From the NCBI GenBank assembly GCA_902825875.1, contig CADECP010000009.1, forward strand, positions 45,950 to 109,949: DNA of 64,000 nt, written 5' to 3'. The translations under genes were made by a program, and so were the position numbers. The stretch is from an uncultured Acidobacteriota bacterium (lineage in GTDB: Bacteria; Acidobacteriota; Blastocatellia; RBC074). The notes below the pieces were generated by a model that ran no database searches, was not told the DNA's origin, and saw only the letters and a list, made by a program, of their open reading frames with translations. Numbering within the stretch: the first letter of the stretch is position 1; each line of letters starts with the position of its first letter. Positions 8,699 through 18,352 of the stretch are shown here, one piece after another.

Positions 8699-10072
8699 AT
8701 GCGAAACCTGGAACCCGGAACCCTGAAACTGAGCGAGCGACTTACCAGAGACCCTGCGTTGAACGGCGCGGCAGCCGCGCGCGCCAAAGTTGAAACCGTA
8801 GACGCCGGCAATCAGCAGGATTTTCTGGAATTGAAATCGCGGCTGCATCGCATGTTGATTGAGCGCATGGATTTGACCAAGTTGAATCTGTTGACGCCGC
8901 AACAGACCCAAGCCGAAGTCGCGCGATTGGGCAAAGAATTGCTGGCTGACGAAGACCTGCCGCTGTCGAATCTGGAACGTGAACGGTTGATCGAAGAAGT
9001 TCGCCACGAATTGTTCGGCTTTGGGCCGCTGGAAACTCTGCTGGCCGATCCGACCGTTTCGGACATTCTGGTCAATTCTCCGTACAAGATTTACATCGAA
9101 CGCGGCGGCAAGCTGGAACGAGTCGGCGTGACATTCAACGACAACGATCACGTCATGCGCGTCATCGAGCGAATCGTGTCGCTGGTCGGTCGTCGGATTG
9201 ACGAATCTTCGCCGATGGTGGACGCGCGTTTGCCGGACGGTTCGCGCGTCAACGCCGTGATTCCACCTGTCGCGCTGGACGGCCCCGCGCTTTCGATTCG
9301 TCGTTTCGGAACCGAGCCTTTGCGAATGCACAAGCTGATCGAAATCGGCGCGTTGACCGCCGAAGTCGCCGAAATGTTGCGAATGTGCGTTCGCGCACGA
9401 ATGAACATTCTGATTTCCGGCGGAACCGGCGCGGGCAAAACGACGATGCTTAATGCGCTGTCGGCTTACATTCCCGAAGACGAACGCATCATCACCATCG
9501 AAGATTCCGCCGAATTGTTGCTGCAACAGCCGCACGTGCTGCGTATGGAAACTCGCCCGCGCAACATCGAAAACCGCGGCGAAATCACCCAGCGCGATCT
9601 GGTCAAAAACGCGCTGCGAATGCGTCCCGACCGCATCGTCGTCGGCGAAGTTCGCGGCGAAGAAGCAATTGACATGCTGCAAGCCATGAACACAGGCCAC
9701 GACGGCAGCTTGACGACCATTCACGCCAACACTCCGCGCGATGCGCTGACCAGAATCGCCACGATGATTCAGATGGCCGGATTGCGATTGAGCGCCGGAG
9801 CCATCAACGAACAAATCGCTTCGGCGGTGAATCTGGTGATTCAGGTCGCCCGCTTGAGCGACGGCACGCGGCGCGTCACTTCGGTGTCGGAAATCGTCGG
9901 CATCAAACGCAAAGAAATCGTCATGCAGGAATTGATCCGTTACGAACGACGCGGCGTGGATGAAAACGGGCGCGTCATCGGTTCGTTCCGCACGGCAGAG
10001 GTTCGCCCGAAATTGGCCGAACGATTGGAAGTGTGCGGTTTGAAATTGCCGCCGACGTTGTTCGGCGATTGA
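8699..10072 (+). CDS. cpaF: Flp pilus assembly ATPase TadA/CpaF
   Basis: A 457-residue hexameric type II/IV secretion ATPase that powers Flp pilus assembly from the cytoplasm. A helical N-terminal domain ([15 protein letters not shown]) precedes the catalytic domain with Walker [11 protein letters not shown] (Lys247), an Asp box ([20 protein letters not shown]), Walker [15 protein letters not shown] and a His box ([18 protein letters not shown]). The start is uncertain: the first ~12 codons after ATG 8699 are made of heptamer repeat units (8707-8734) and no clear ribosome site is present. A TTG at 8759 would remove that stretch. The rest matches the family well. Confidence 0.92.
   Translation: MRNLEPGTLKLSERLTRDPALNGAAAARAKVETVDAGNQQDFLELKSRLHRMLIERMDLTKLNLLTPQQTQAEVARLGKELLADEDLPLSNLERERLIEEVRHELFGFGPLETLLADPTVSDILVNSPYKIYIERGGKLERVGVTFNDNDHVMRVIERIVSLVGRRIDESSPMVDARLPDGSRVNAVIPPVALDGPALSIRRFGTEPLRMHKLIEIGALTAEVAEMLRMCVRARMNILISGGTGAGKTTMLNALSAYIPEDERIITIEDSAELLLQQPHVLRMETRPRNIENRGEITQRDLVKNALRMRPDRIVVGEVRGEEAIDMLQAMNTGHDGSLTTIHANTPRDALTRIATMIQMAGLRLSAGAINEQIASAVNLVIQVARLSDGTRRVTSVSEIVGIKRKEIVMQELIRYERRGVDENGRVIGSFRTAEVRPKLAERLEVCGLKLPPTLFGD
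8707..8734 (+). repeat. Heptamer tandem repeat at the tadA start
   Basis: Four imperfect 7-bp units, CCTGGAA, CCCGGAA, CCCTGAA and ACTGAGC, follow one another directly and code for residues just after the predicted TadA start. No complementary arm was found close by. Confidence 0.65.
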
Positions 10073-10073
10073 C

Positions 10074-10184
10074 TTTGGAGTGCGGCGATTCGACGCCGTT
10101 TTGGATTTCTTGATGAAAGACCATCTGGCATCGGTGGGTTTTACCGGGACGAAAAAGCGGCGTTGACTCGCCGCACTTCAAAAC
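10074..10184. repeat. Interspersed palindromic repeat, family B copy 2
   Basis: TTTGGAGTGCGGCGATTCGA at the left pairs with GAAAAAGCGGCGTTGACTCG and CCGCACTTCAAA at the right. It starts 2 bp after the tadA stop and is followed by the ribosome site of the small membrane gene. Confidence 0.75.
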
Positions 10185-10197
10185 CATTCAAGGAGAT

Positions 10198-10299
10198 ATG
10201 AACACCATGATTACGTCATTGATCTTGTTGCTTTATCTATCTGTAATTTTCTTTTTGCTGACCACGCTGGTCGTTCACCTGATGTTTGAAAGGAGCTAG
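10198..10299 (+). CDS. Small single-pass membrane protein between tadA and tadB
   Basis: A 33-codon frame, ATG 10198 to TAG 10297-10299. AAGGAG lies at 10190-10195, better spaced for the second ATG (10207, giving 30 residues) than for the first. Apart from a short polar start and a MFERS tail, it is one hydrophobic segment (LILLLYLSVIFFLLTTLVV). Its 3' end carries GAAAGGAG, which serves as the ribosome site of tadB, so the two are translationally linked. I do not recognise a family. Membrane location and association with the TadB/TadC platform are inferred from sequence and position. Confidence 0.6.
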   Translation: MNTMITSLILLLYLSVIFFLLTTLVVHLMFERS

Positions 10300-10305
10300 A
10301 CCACA

Positions 10306-11268
10306 ATGACACCTTTTTTTGTTTTTCTGTTTTGCCTGTTTGCCACCTACGCCGGTTACTTACTAGCGACGAAAAAAAAGAACGAACAGCGCGCCGAAAT
10401 ACGAAAGCGCGTCGAACAGGTGCTGGCGTATTCCGCACACGTTGACGAAGACCAACTACGGCTGAAGCGCGAAGAACTGCTCAGCGAAATTCCGCTGATG
10501 AACCGCATTCTGTTGCGCGTGCAGGGCGTGATGCAGATCAAACGGCTGATAGATCAAGCCGATTTGAATCTGACCGTCATGCGGTTGTTTATGTTTTCGG
10601 CATTTGCCGGATTGATGGCAGTGATGGCGGCTTCGATGGTGACGATCAATCTCCTGATTATTTTTGTCGCCGGAACCATTGCGGCAATCGTGCCGTTCGC
10701 GCACGTCATTTGGAAACGGCAAAAACGATTGCATCAATTTCTGGCCGACTTGCCTGCCGCTCTGGATTTGATGAGCCGCGCGCTGGCCGCTGGGCATGCG
10801 TTTTCGGAATCGTTGAATCTGGTGGCGAGCGAAATGCCTGATCCGGTTTCCAAAGAGTTTCGGCAAACGTACGAAGAGCAAAATCTTGGTTTGTCGGCCA
10901 AGCTGGCGCTGGGGAATCTGTCCGAGCGAATTCCGTTGATGGACCTACGGTTGTGCGTGACTGCGATCATGATCCAACGCGAAACCGGCGGAAACCTCAG
11001 TGAAATTCTGGAAAAAGTATCATTCACCATCCGCGAACGCTTTCGCATTCTGGAAGACCTGAAAACGTTGACCACGCAATCGCGCTGGTCAGCGTACGTG
11101 CTGTGCGGGATTCCGATGTGCGTCGCAGCGTTTACGACTTATATCAACCCCGAATACATGAGCATTCTGTGGAACGATCCGCGCGGGCATCAATTGGTGG
11201 CGCTGGCCGCCGGAATGCAACTCGCGGGAACCTTGCTGGTTCGCAAAATCCTGCGAATCAAGATTTGA
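10306..11268 (+). CDS. tadB: Flp pilus inner-membrane platform protein TadB
   Basis: A 320-residue protein of the type II secretion F (T2SF) family. It has an N-terminal membrane segment (FFVFLFCLFATYAGYLL), two central segments near residues 88-130, the conserved LPAALDLMSRALAAGHAFSE core of the cytoplasmic T2SF domain, the IQRETGGNLSEILEKVSFTI motif and a C-terminal membrane pair. TadB and TadC together form the inner-membrane platform acted on by TadA. ATG 10306 has GAAAGGAG upstream, inside the previous small gene. Confidence 0.9.
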   Translation: MTPFFVFLFCLFATYAGYLLATKKKNEQRAEIRKRVEQVLAYSAHVDEDQLRLKREELLSEIPLMNRILLRVQGVMQIKRLIDQADLNLTVMRLFMFSAFAGLMAVMAASMVTINLLIIFVAGTIAAIVPFAHVIWKRQKRLHQFLADLPAALDLMSRALAAGHAFSESLNLVASEMPDPVSKEFRQTYEEQNLGLSAKLALGNLSERIPLMDLRLCVTAIMIQRETGGNLSEILEKVSFTIRERFRILEDLKTLTTQSRWSAYVLCGIPMCVAAFTTYINPEYMSILWNDPRGHQLVALAAGMQLAGTLLVRKILRIKI

Positions 11269-11281
11269 TTTGAGTAAAGCC

Positions 11282-12202
11282 ATGCCAATCATCATTCCAT
11301 TTTCGATTTTCGGATTTATCGTTTTCAGCGCCTTTGGCTGTTACTGGTTTTTCTTTCGCCAGCCCAGCGCCGCCAGCGAACGGCTTGAGCAATTGCGAAA
11401 CGAACAGGCCGGCATCGAACCGCAAGTCACCGAAACCATCACCGAACGATTGGTCGAACACGTCGTCGAACCGGTCAACCGGTTGGTTCCGCCTTCGGCC
11501 AGCGAAGCCAAAAAGCTGCAAAAGAAATTGATGCACGCGGGCTTTCGTTCGCCCAACGCCCCGTTGGTATATCGAGCCATTCAGTTGATTTCACTGCTCG
11601 GTATTCCTCTGATCACTGTGTTGGTCATTGTGGCGTCTGCGCGTCCGTTAAACGATTCGCTGATGTGGATTGTGTTGTCGGTTGGTGTAGGTTTTCTGGC
11701 TCCGCGCGTCACGCTGGATAACCTGACCAAAAGCCGCCAGCAACGATTGCAATGGGGATTGGCCGATGCGCTGGATTTGATGGTCGTTTCGGTCGAAGCC
11801 GGATTGGGCGTCAACGCCGCGATGGTGCGGGTCAGCGACGAAATGCGCGATGTGTACCCGGACATCAGCAAGGAGTTCGAACTGGTCAACCTGGAAATTC
11901 GCGTCGGGCGCGACCGCGAAGAAGCTCTGCGAAATCTGGCCGAACGCACAGGCGTCGAAGACCTGCGCGGATTGTGCGCGATGTTGATTCAGGCGGATCG
12001 CTTTGGGTCTTCGATCACCCGCGCCATTCGCGTGTATTCCGAATCGCTCAGAACCAAACGTCGCCAACGCGCCGAACAAGCTGCCCAAAAAGCCGCCGTC
12101 AAATTGCTGTTTCCGCTGGCGGTGTTTTTGTTTCCAACCTTGTTCATCGTGATTTTGGGGCCAGCGGCTCTGCAATTGATGGACAGCTTTCTAAAGAAGT
12201 GA
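11282..12202 (+). CDS. tadC: Flp pilus inner-membrane platform protein TadC
   Basis: A 306-residue T2SF-family partner of TadB. It has an N-terminal membrane segment, a charged cytoplasmic region (residues 30-80), two central segments, the T2SF core ADALDLMVVSVEAGLGVNAA, the LIQADRFGSSITRAIRVYSE motif and a C-terminal segment (LLFPLAVFLFPTLFIVILGP). It follows TadB by 13 bp. ATG 11282 is preferred over the in-frame TTG at 11270. No tadD-type TPR gene follows, unlike many tad loci. Confidence 0.9.
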   Translation: MPIIIPFSIFGFIVFSAFGCYWFFFRQPSAASERLEQLRNEQAGIEPQVTETITERLVEHVVEPVNRLVPPSASEAKKLQKKLMHAGFRSPNAPLVYRAIQLISLLGIPLITVLVIVASARPLNDSLMWIVLSVGVGFLAPRVTLDNLTKSRQQRLQWGLADALDLMVVSVEAGLGVNAAMVRVSDEMRDVYPDISKEFELVNLEIRVGRDREEALRNLAERTGVEDLRGLCAMLIQADRFGSSITRAIRVYSESLRTKRRQRAEQAAQKAAVKLLFPLAVFLFPTLFIVILGPAALQLMDSFLKK

Positions 12203-12212
12203 CGGTACGGAG

Positions 12213-14456
12213 ATGCGTTTAAGGATGATTTCAGCCAGTCGGGATTCGAGCATCGGTGCGTTGTTTGCCGTGGCGTTGTTGCTCAATGCGTTGTTGCTGT
12301 TTTTGCTGCAACCGATCATCGCGCGAATGCTGTTGCCGTATTTGGGCGGGACGCCTGCCGTTTGGAACACGTGCATGGTGTTTTTTCAAAGCTTGCTGCT
12401 GGCCGGATACGCTTACGCGCATTTCATCACCACGCGATTGACGGTTCGCACACAAACCATTTTGCATTGCAGCTTGCTGGCTTTGGCGGCGATGGCCTTT
12501 CCGCTCGAAGTTTCCGAAAGCTCCGTGCAATCGTTGAACGGACAAACAATACCCGTCATCTGGTTGTTGAAATCGTTGCTGCTGATGGTTGGCTTGCCGT
12601 TTTTGATGCTTTCGACCGGAGGACCATTGTTGCAGCAATGGTTTTCGACCACCGGCCATAGCGCAGCAAAAGACCCTTACTTTTTGTACAGCGCCAGCAA
12701 TCTGGGCAGCCTGGCCGCGCTGTTGGGGTATCCGTTGCTGGTCGAACCGAGTTTGGGTTTAAGCCAGCAAAGCCGTTGGTGGGCGATTGGCTATGGCGCG
12801 TTGATGGCGCTGATTGCGCTTTGCGCGGTTGTGCGCTGGAAAGCCGGAACTTCGCCGCAGCCAGACGAATTCATCAACGAATCATCGCCGACAAATTCGC
12901 CAGCGCCGATTACCTGGAAACGAAAACTGCTTTGGGTGTTGTTGGCGTTTGTGCCGTCCAGTTTGATGCTGGGCGCGACGACTTATCTTTCGACGGACAT
13001 TACGCCGGTTCCGCTGCTGTGGGTGTTGCCGCTGGCGTTGTACCTGCTGACTTTCATTTTGGCCTTTGCGCGAAAGCCATTGTTGCCGCTGGCTACGATG
13101 GTCAAATGGATGCCGTTGCTGGCGATTGCTCTGGTGCTGCTGATTTTCAGCGGATGGACTCCGCCAACGTGGGCGGCGTTTTTCTTTCATCTGTTGTTTT
13201 TTTTCGTAGCGGCATTTGTTTGCCACAGCCGATTGGCGAACGACCGCCCTCCGGCTTCGCGGCTGACGGAGTTTTATCTATGGCTTTCGGTCGGCGGCAT
13301 GCTGGGCGGAGTGTTCAACAGTTTGATTGCGCCGGTGGTGTTTAATTCGGTGGCCGAATATCCGATTGCCATCGTGTTGGCGTTGTTGTTGAGACCCCGC
13401 TTGGCGAATTCGGCAAATAAAACGAATTGGTCTGATCTGGCCTGGCCGATCGGCATTGGAGCTTTGACAGTCGTGTTGGCGATTGTGCCGATCAAGTGGG
13501 GATTGAATCAGGTGCAGGCGCTGGCATGTTCGTTGTTTTTGCCTTCGGCGATTGGCTACACCTTCATGCGGCAACCGGTTCGTTTTGCGTTGTCGCTGGG
13601 CGCGATCATGCTCAGTTTGAGTTTCAGTCTGCAATTGCATCACGGCGAAATTCTGACGACCAGCCGGAGCTTTTTTGGAATTTTGCGAGTGTCGCGCAGC
13701 GTGGACGGCGAATTGACCCAATTCTTTCACGGCAACACCAAACACGGGCGGCAATACCTGGATGCGGATCGCCGTTGCGAACCGCTGTCGTATTACCATC
13801 GAAAAGGCCCGCTCGGAGAAGCCCTGTCGGCATTTGTTTCGTCACCCAACGCGGCGAACATCGCCGTCGTCGGATTGGGAACCGGCGCGATGGCCAGTTA
13901 CGCCAAGCCCGGACAGAGCTGGACGTTTTACGAAATTGACCCGACGGTGCTGGCCATCGCTCAAAACGAACTGTTTTTCAGCTACCTGAATTGCGCCGGC
14001 GGAACCGTCAACACGGTGCTTGGTGACGCGCGATTGCAGTTGCAACGTGCGCCTGACAGTCATTACAGCTTGATCGTTCTGGATGCGTTCAGTTCCGATG
14101 CCATTCCCACACACTTGCTGACCAAAGAAGCGATTTATCTGTATTTGTCGAAACTGGCGCCGGGCGGGCGCTTGCTGTTTCACATTTCCAACAAATATCT
14201 GAACCTTCGCCCGGTCATCGCCGAACTGGCTGGCAGCGCGAACCTGGTTTGCCTGGAAGTCTCTCACGATTTGCGAGCGCAACTCGCCAGTGGCGGAGAC
14301 GGCCTTGATCCTTCGGTCTGGGCTGTTGCCGCTCGCAGCGAACATGACCTCGGCGCATTGCTGACCAACCCACACTGGCAAAAACCGGAACGCCAATCGA
14401 AACCTGTCTGGACGGACGACTATTCCAACGTGTTGAGTGCGTTGGACTGGAAATAA
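12213..14456 (+). CDS. Membrane-fused spermidine-synthase-like protein
   Basis: A 747-residue protein. The first ~470 residues are a polytopic membrane region of about a dozen hydrophobic helices (LLFLLQPIIARMLLPYLGGT, SFMLGATTYLS region). The last ~270 form a SpeE-type Rossmann domain with IAVVGLGTGAMASYA as SAM-binding loop, FYEIDPTVLAIAQN, VLGDARLQL and LIVLDAFSSDAIPTHLLT. Similar fusions are common in acidobacteria; whether they make polyamines or methylate something is not known to me. It begins 10 bp after tadC and is probably cotranscribed with it. An ATG at 12225 is an alternative start. Confidence 0.75.
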   Translation: MRLRMISASRDSSIGALFAVALLLNALLLFLLQPIIARMLLPYLGGTPAVWNTCMVFFQSLLLAGYAYAHFITTRLTVRTQTILHCSLLALAAMAFPLEVSESSVQSLNGQTIPVIWLLKSLLLMVGLPFLMLSTGGPLLQQWFSTTGHSAAKDPYFLYSASNLGSLAALLGYPLLVEPSLGLSQQSRWWAIGYGALMALIALCAVVRWKAGTSPQPDEFINESSPTNSPAPITWKRKLLWVLLAFVPSSLMLGATTYLSTDITPVPLLWVLPLALYLLTFILAFARKPLLPLATMVKWMPLLAIALVLLIFSGWTPPTWAAFFFHLLFFFVAAFVCHSRLANDRPPASRLTEFYLWLSVGGMLGGVFNSLIAPVVFNSVAEYPIAIVLALLLRPRLANSANKTNWSDLAWPIGIGALTVVLAIVPIKWGLNQVQALACSLFLPSAIGYTFMRQPVRFALSLGAIMLSLSFSLQLHHGEILTTSRSFFGILRVSRSVDGELTQFFHGNTKHGRQYLDADRRCEPLSYYHRKGPLGEALSAFVSSPNAANIAVVGLGTGAMASYAKPGQSWTFYEIDPTVLAIAQNELFFSYLNCAGGTVNTVLGDARLQLQRAPDSHYSLIVLDAFSSDAIPTHLLTKEAIYLYLSKLAPGGRLLFHISNKYLNLRPVIAELAGSANLVCLEVSHDLRAQLASGGDGLDPSVWAVAARSEHDLGALLTNPHWQKPERQSKPVWTDDYSNVLSALDWK

Positions 14457-14512
14457 GTCTCATCAATCAGCGCATTCAAGTTCCTATTGCCAAATCCGAT
14501 CGTTTCCTCTCT

Positions 14513-14540
14513 TTGAGCAGTCCCACCATTCGTGTACACT
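14513..14540 (+). promoter_or_regulatory. Possible sigma-70 promoter of the arg genes
   Basis: TTGAGC at 14513-14518 and TACACT at 14535-14540 are 16 bp apart, each matching four of six consensus bases. The position, about 50 bp before argC in a 133-bp gap, is suitable. Confidence 0.3.
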
Positions 14541-14589
14541 TCGCGCTTCTTTTTTCAGACAGACTTACAACTGATTTCAAGGAGCAACG

Positions 14590-15627
14590 ATGTCCAATCG
14601 AGTGCGCGCCGTTGTCGCTGGGGCGACAGGCTATTCCGGGCGCGACCTGATCAAGTATTTGCTGAACCATCCGCAGATGGAATTGGTCGGAGCCTTTGCT
14701 TCGCGTTCCGGCGAAATCACGCCGTTGACGACAATTCATCCACAACTGACCGGCCTGACAAAACTCAACTGCCAGCCGTTTGACGAAGCCGCCATTGCCA
14801 AGCTGGACGCGCAAGTTATTTTCTTGGGAACGCCGAACGAGTTTTCGCACGAAGTCACGCCCGCGTTGCTCGAAAGTGGCGCGACGGTCGTTGATCTAAG
14901 CGGAGCGTTTCGGCTGAAAGATGCTGCGCTTTACACAAAGTATTACGGCTTTGAACACACACGGCCTGATTTGTTAGCGAAGGCTGTTTACGGTTTGACG
15001 GAATTCGTCCGTGCCGAATTGCCCGGCGCGAAACTGATCGCCAATCCCGGTTGTTACCCGACGACGGTGATTGTGCCGATGAAACCGTTGCTGGATGCCG
15101 GAATGATTGACCGCAGCCAGACGATCATCAGCGATTCAAAATCCGGCGTCACCGGAGCCGGAAAATCGCCGACCGCGACCACGCACTTTGTCGAAGTCAG
15201 CGAAAGCTTCAAGTCATACAACGTCTTCAAACATCGTCACACGCCGGAAATTGCTCAGGCGTTGGGAATCGAAAACTCGCCAACCGCGCTGATCTTCACG
15301 CCGCATTTGCTGCCCATCAATCGAGGCATTCTTTCGACGATCTACGCTCGACTGAACACTGGCGTGACTCGTGCCGATGTGCTGAACGTTTGGCAAAAGA
15401 CGTTTGAAGCTTCGCCGTTCGTTCGCGTCTTTGCCGAATCGCAGCTTCCCGAAATCAAGTTCGTCGCCAACACGCCGTACTGCGACATTGGCTGCGCGGT
15501 GGATGACGCGACAGGCCAATTGATCGTAGTTTCCGCCGAAGACAATTTGCTGAAAGGCGCGGCCAGCCAGGCTTTGCAAAACGCCAACTTGGCGTTCGGC
15601 TTTGACGAAGGAGCGGGGTTACGATGA
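14590..15627 (+). CDS. argC: N-acetyl-gamma-glutamyl-phosphate reductase
   Basis: A 345-residue cytoplasmic enzyme that reduces N-acetylglutamyl-5-phosphate to the semialdehyde with NADPH (third step of arginine synthesis). The N-terminal NADP loop reads [20 protein letters not shown], and the catalytic cysteine is Cys155 in [21 protein letters not shown] and [10 protein letters not shown] match the family's substrate-binding region. Length is normal. Its stop overlaps the argB start as ATGA, so the two are translationally coupled. AAGGAG precedes the ATG. Confidence 0.96.
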   Translation: MSNRVRAVVAGATGYSGRDLIKYLLNHPQMELVGAFASRSGEITPLTTIHPQLTGLTKLNCQPFDEAAIAKLDAQVIFLGTPNEFSHEVTPALLESGATVVDLSGAFRLKDAALYTKYYGFEHTRPDLLAKAVYGLTEFVRAELPGAKLIANPGCYPTTVIVPMKPLLDAGMIDRSQTIISDSKSGVTGAGKSPTATTHFVEVSESFKSYNVFKHRHTPEIAQALGIENSPTALIFTPHLLPINRGILSTIYARLNTGVTRADVLNVWQKTFEASPFVRVFAESQLPEIKFVANTPYCDIGCAVDDATGQLIVVSAEDNLLKGAASQALQNANLAFGFDEGAGLR

Positions 15628-16418
15628 AAAGAACAGTCATCAAGCTCGGCGGCAGCATTCTGATTAACGCCGAGCTTCGGCAAAAACTCGTCGCGCAAAT
15701 CGCCGAACTTCATCGCGCAGGCGACGAATTGATTCTGGTTCACGGCGGAGGCAAACAGATTGCCGCGTTGCTGACGAAACTCGGCGTCGAATCGCGTTTT
15801 CACGATGGTTTGCGAATTACTGACGCCGCTGCGCGCAACGTCGTGCAAATGGTTTTGGCCGGTCAGGTTGGCAAAGATTTGGTCGCCGAACTTGCTCGCG
15901 TTGGCATCAACGCGGCCAGCATCGCAGGCGGCGACGGCCAGAGCTTTTTGGCTGAAAAGATGAATGCCGAAGACGGAACCGATTTGGGGTTTGTCGGGCG
16001 CATCGTTAAAACGAATTCGACGCTGATTGACGCGATGCTCGGCGCGGGAGTTATGCCTGCTGTCACCTGTCTGGCGATGGGCGAAACTGATAAGGAGTAT
16101 TACAACGTCAACGGCGATCAAATGGCGGCATCGGTGGCTGCCGGATGCCAGGCGGAAACGCTGGTTTTCGTCACAGATGTCGGCGGAGTGCTGGATGGTG
16201 AAGGGAAGCAAATCGCGCAACTCAATCGCGTCGGAATCAACGAATTGATGGCCAGCGGAGTAGCTTCAGGCGGGATGCGTCCGAAGCTTCGCGCTTGTAC
16301 TGAGGGTCTGGAAGTCGGAGTCAGGCGCATCCTCATTGTTGGCGCAGCCGAAGAAAACGTCTTGACGCGCGTGTTGCAAAACGGCGAACCGCTCGGTACC
16401 ACGATTCATGCCAAATAA
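15624..16418 (+). CDS. argB: Acetylglutamate kinase
   Basis: A 264-residue amino-acid kinase that phosphorylates N-acetylglutamate (second, often arginine-inhibited step). Motifs: [10 protein letters not shown] at the N-terminus (nucleotide-binding lysine), [13 protein letters not shown], the [16 protein letters not shown] block and [12 protein letters not shown]. It lacks a long N-terminal extension of the kind often seen in arginine-sensitive kinases, so feedback control is uncertain. It overlaps argC by 4 nt. Confidence 0.95.
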   Translation: MKRTVIKLGGSILINAELRQKLVAQIAELHRAGDELILVHGGGKQIAALLTKLGVESRFHDGLRITDAAARNVVQMVLAGQVGKDLVAELARVGINAASIAGGDGQSFLAEKMNAEDGTDLGFVGRIVKTNSTLIDAMLGAGVMPAVTCLAMGETDKEYYNVNGDQMAASVAAGCQAETLVFVTDVGGVLDGEGKQIAQLNRVGINELMASGVASGGMRPKLRACTEGLEVGVRRILIVGAAEENVLTRVLQNGEPLGTTIHAK

Positions 16419-16426
16419 AAGCGATT

Positions 16427-16523
16427 GACCATTACCCATTTGCCATTGCCCATTAACCGACAGGTAAGGATGCTTCTACCCTGAGGATATAATTGGCAAT
16501 GCGTAATGGCTAATGGCTAATTC
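16427..16523. repeat. Heptamer-repeat hairpin after argB
   Basis: Left arm: units CCATTAC, CCATTTG, CCATTGC and CCATTAA. Right arm, about 40 bp later: GGCAAT, GCGTAATGG and CTAATGG stretches complementary to the left arm. It fills most of the 145-bp gap before the fusion gene. Confidence 0.7.
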
Positions 16524-16563
16524 CGATTTTAACGTTTGCAAGCAGGAGAAACGGATTTAGCCG

Positions 16564-18279
16564 ATGAGCGAATTCATCTTTGTGTACGGGACTCTGCGGC
16601 CTGCGATGGCTCCGCCAGAAATGAAAAGTATCGTCGGGCGCTGGAAACCCGCCGGTTCGGCGACGGTGTTGGGTCAGCTTGTGGATTTGGGCGATTACAC
16701 CGGAGCGGTGCTGGACGCGAACACTTCTTCGCGTATTGTCGGTGAAGTTTTCGAACTGCCGAACGATCCGGCAATGATGGCCGAGTTGGACGAATACGAA
16801 GGCTTTGACCCGGATGAAGCAGACACCAGTTTGTTTTGCCGCGTCAAAACCGAAGTCAAACTGGCCAGTGGTGGAAATCGAACTTGCTGGATGTACGTTT
16901 ACAACCACGATGCGGCGGACGCTGCTTCGCGCAATGGCCGGCAGGTGAGTAAACCGGCTGCTGTGGCGGCGACTGCCGGAAAAGCACAAAAGAAATCATC
17001 TCGAAAGACCACAAAACCGGAGAAGGAATTGAACGAACAGAATCAAGCCCCAACGTTTACGCTTGAGCAGGCGCAAGACCTGGAATCTCAGTTTTTGATG
17101 CAAACCTACGCGCGCAATCCTGTGATGCTGGTGCGCGCCAAAGGTTCGACGATTTACGACGCCAACGGCAGAGCCTATCTGGATTTCATTTCCGGTATTG
17201 GCGTCAACGTCCTTGGGTACGATCATCCGCGTGTGCGCCGCGTGCTGCGCGAACATGGCGATTTGCTGCACACGTCGAATTTGTATTACCACCCGTTTCA
17301 GGGACAGCTTGCCGAAAAACTGGCCAAAGCCTCCGGAATGGCGCGCGTCTTTTTCTGCAATACCGGAACCGAAGCCAACGAAGGCGCTTTGAAATTGGCG
17401 CGCGGGTTTCATCATCGGCAAGGTCGTATCGAACAGACCGAATTTGTCGCCTTGACCAATTCCTTTCACGGACGAACGCTCGGCGCGCTTTCGATCACCG
17501 GGCAGGAAAAATACCGCACGCCCTTCGAGCCGCTGATTCCCGGCGTGCATTTCATTGATCCGAACAATTGCGCCGACAACTTTGCCGAAGCGCGCGCGGC
17601 CATCACCGAACGCACTGCCGCTGTCTTCGTCGAAACCATTCAGGGCGAAAGCGGCATCGTGGCCGTCAGCGACGAATTCCTGAAAGTCGTTCGCCAGCGT
17701 TGCGACGAAACCGGCGCGTTGCTGGTGCTGGACGAAGTGCAATGTGGGCTTGGCCGGACAGGGAAGTTGTTCGCGTTTGAAAACACTTCGGTCAAACCGG
17801 ACGTGCTTTGCGTCGCCAAACCGCTGGGTTTGGGCGTTCCTCTCGGAGCGTTTTTGGTTGCCGAAAAATTTGTCGAAGGTTTGAAAGCCGGAGACCACGG
17901 CACGACGTTTGGCGGCGGGCCGCTGGCTTGCCGATTGAGCCTGGAATTTCTGCAAATGCTGGACGAAGAAAACCTGATGCAGCGCGTGATGGAAGTCGGC
18001 ACATTTTTCCGCAAAAAGCTTCGCCGATTGCAGCGCGACGTGCCCGGCGCGATTCAGGAAGTTCGCGGAATGGGTTTGATGGTTGCCGCGGAACTGACTT
18101 TCAGCGGAAAAAACGTTGTTGCCAAAATGCTGGAACGAGGCTTTTTGATGAACTGCACTCACGACACCGTGCTACGTTTTTTGCCGCCGTACATCATCAA
18201 AAAAGCCGAAATCACTGCGCTGGTCACGGCGCTGGGCGAGGTTCTGGCTGAAGAGGCAAAACTTCTTCGACAGGATTGA
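16564..18279 (+). CDS. argD: Gamma-glutamylcyclotransferase-like / acetylornithine aminotransferase fusion
   Basis: A 571-residue two-domain protein. Residues 1-118 resemble AIG2/GGCT-type gamma-glutamylcyclotransferases: FVYGTLRP at residues 6-13, and Glu79 in LDEYEGF at the usual catalytic position. Residues 120-160 form an Ala/Lys/Ser-rich linker. From about 165 to the end lies a full-length ArgD-type class III PLP aminotransferase ([60 protein letters not shown], catalytic Lys419 in [15 protein letters not shown]). ArgD converts acetylglutamate semialdehyde to acetylornithine, which fits the operon. The role of the cyclotransferase half is unknown to me. The frame is open throughout. The last codons (RQD, stop) overlap a dispersed repeat. 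Confidence 0.88.
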   Translation: MSEFIFVYGTLRPAMAPPEMKSIVGRWKPAGSATVLGQLVDLGDYTGAVLDANTSSRIVGEVFELPNDPAMMAELDEYEGFDPDEADTSLFCRVKTEVKLASGGNRTCWMYVYNHDAADAASRNGRQVSKPAAVAATAGKAQKKSSRKTTKPEKELNEQNQAPTFTLEQAQDLESQFLMQTYARNPVMLVRAKGSTIYDANGRAYLDFISGIGVNVLGYDHPRVRRVLREHGDLLHTSNLYYHPFQGQLAEKLAKASGMARVFFCNTGTEANEGALKLARGFHHRQGRIEQTEFVALTNSFHGRTLGALSITGQEKYRTPFEPLIPGVHFIDPNNCADNFAEARAAITERTAAVFVETIQGESGIVAVSDEFLKVVRQRCDETGALLVLDEVQCGLGRTGKLFAFENTSVKPDVLCVAKPLGLGVPLGAFLVAEKFVEGLKAGDHGTTFGGGPLACRLSLEFLQMLDEENLMQRVMEVGTFFRKKLRRLQRDVPGAIQEVRGMGLMVAAELTFSGKNVVAKMLERGFLMNCTHDTVLRFLPPYIIKKAEITALVTALGEVLAEEAKLLRQD

Positions 18280-18341
18280 CAAGATTTACAGGATGAACCG
18301 GAAGGCCAGGCCAAATCCTGTTTATCTTGTAAATCCTGTCT
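18270..18341. repeat. Dispersed inverted repeat, family C copy 1
   Basis: ACAGGATTGACAAGATTTAC followed by AGGAT pairs with AAATCCTGTTTATCTTGTAA followed by ATCCTGT. The left arm begins before the argD stop codon, so the last three residues and the stop come from the repeat. Copy 2 is at 51047-51129. Confidence 0.8.
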
Positions 18342-18352
18342 GATATAGAAAG

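Noticed and set aside
17029-17031. In-frame TTG within the GGCT-ArgD linker as a separate ArgD start
   Set aside because: The AGAAGGA string ends only 1 nt before it, too close to work as a ribosome site; the fused reading is preferred but not proven.
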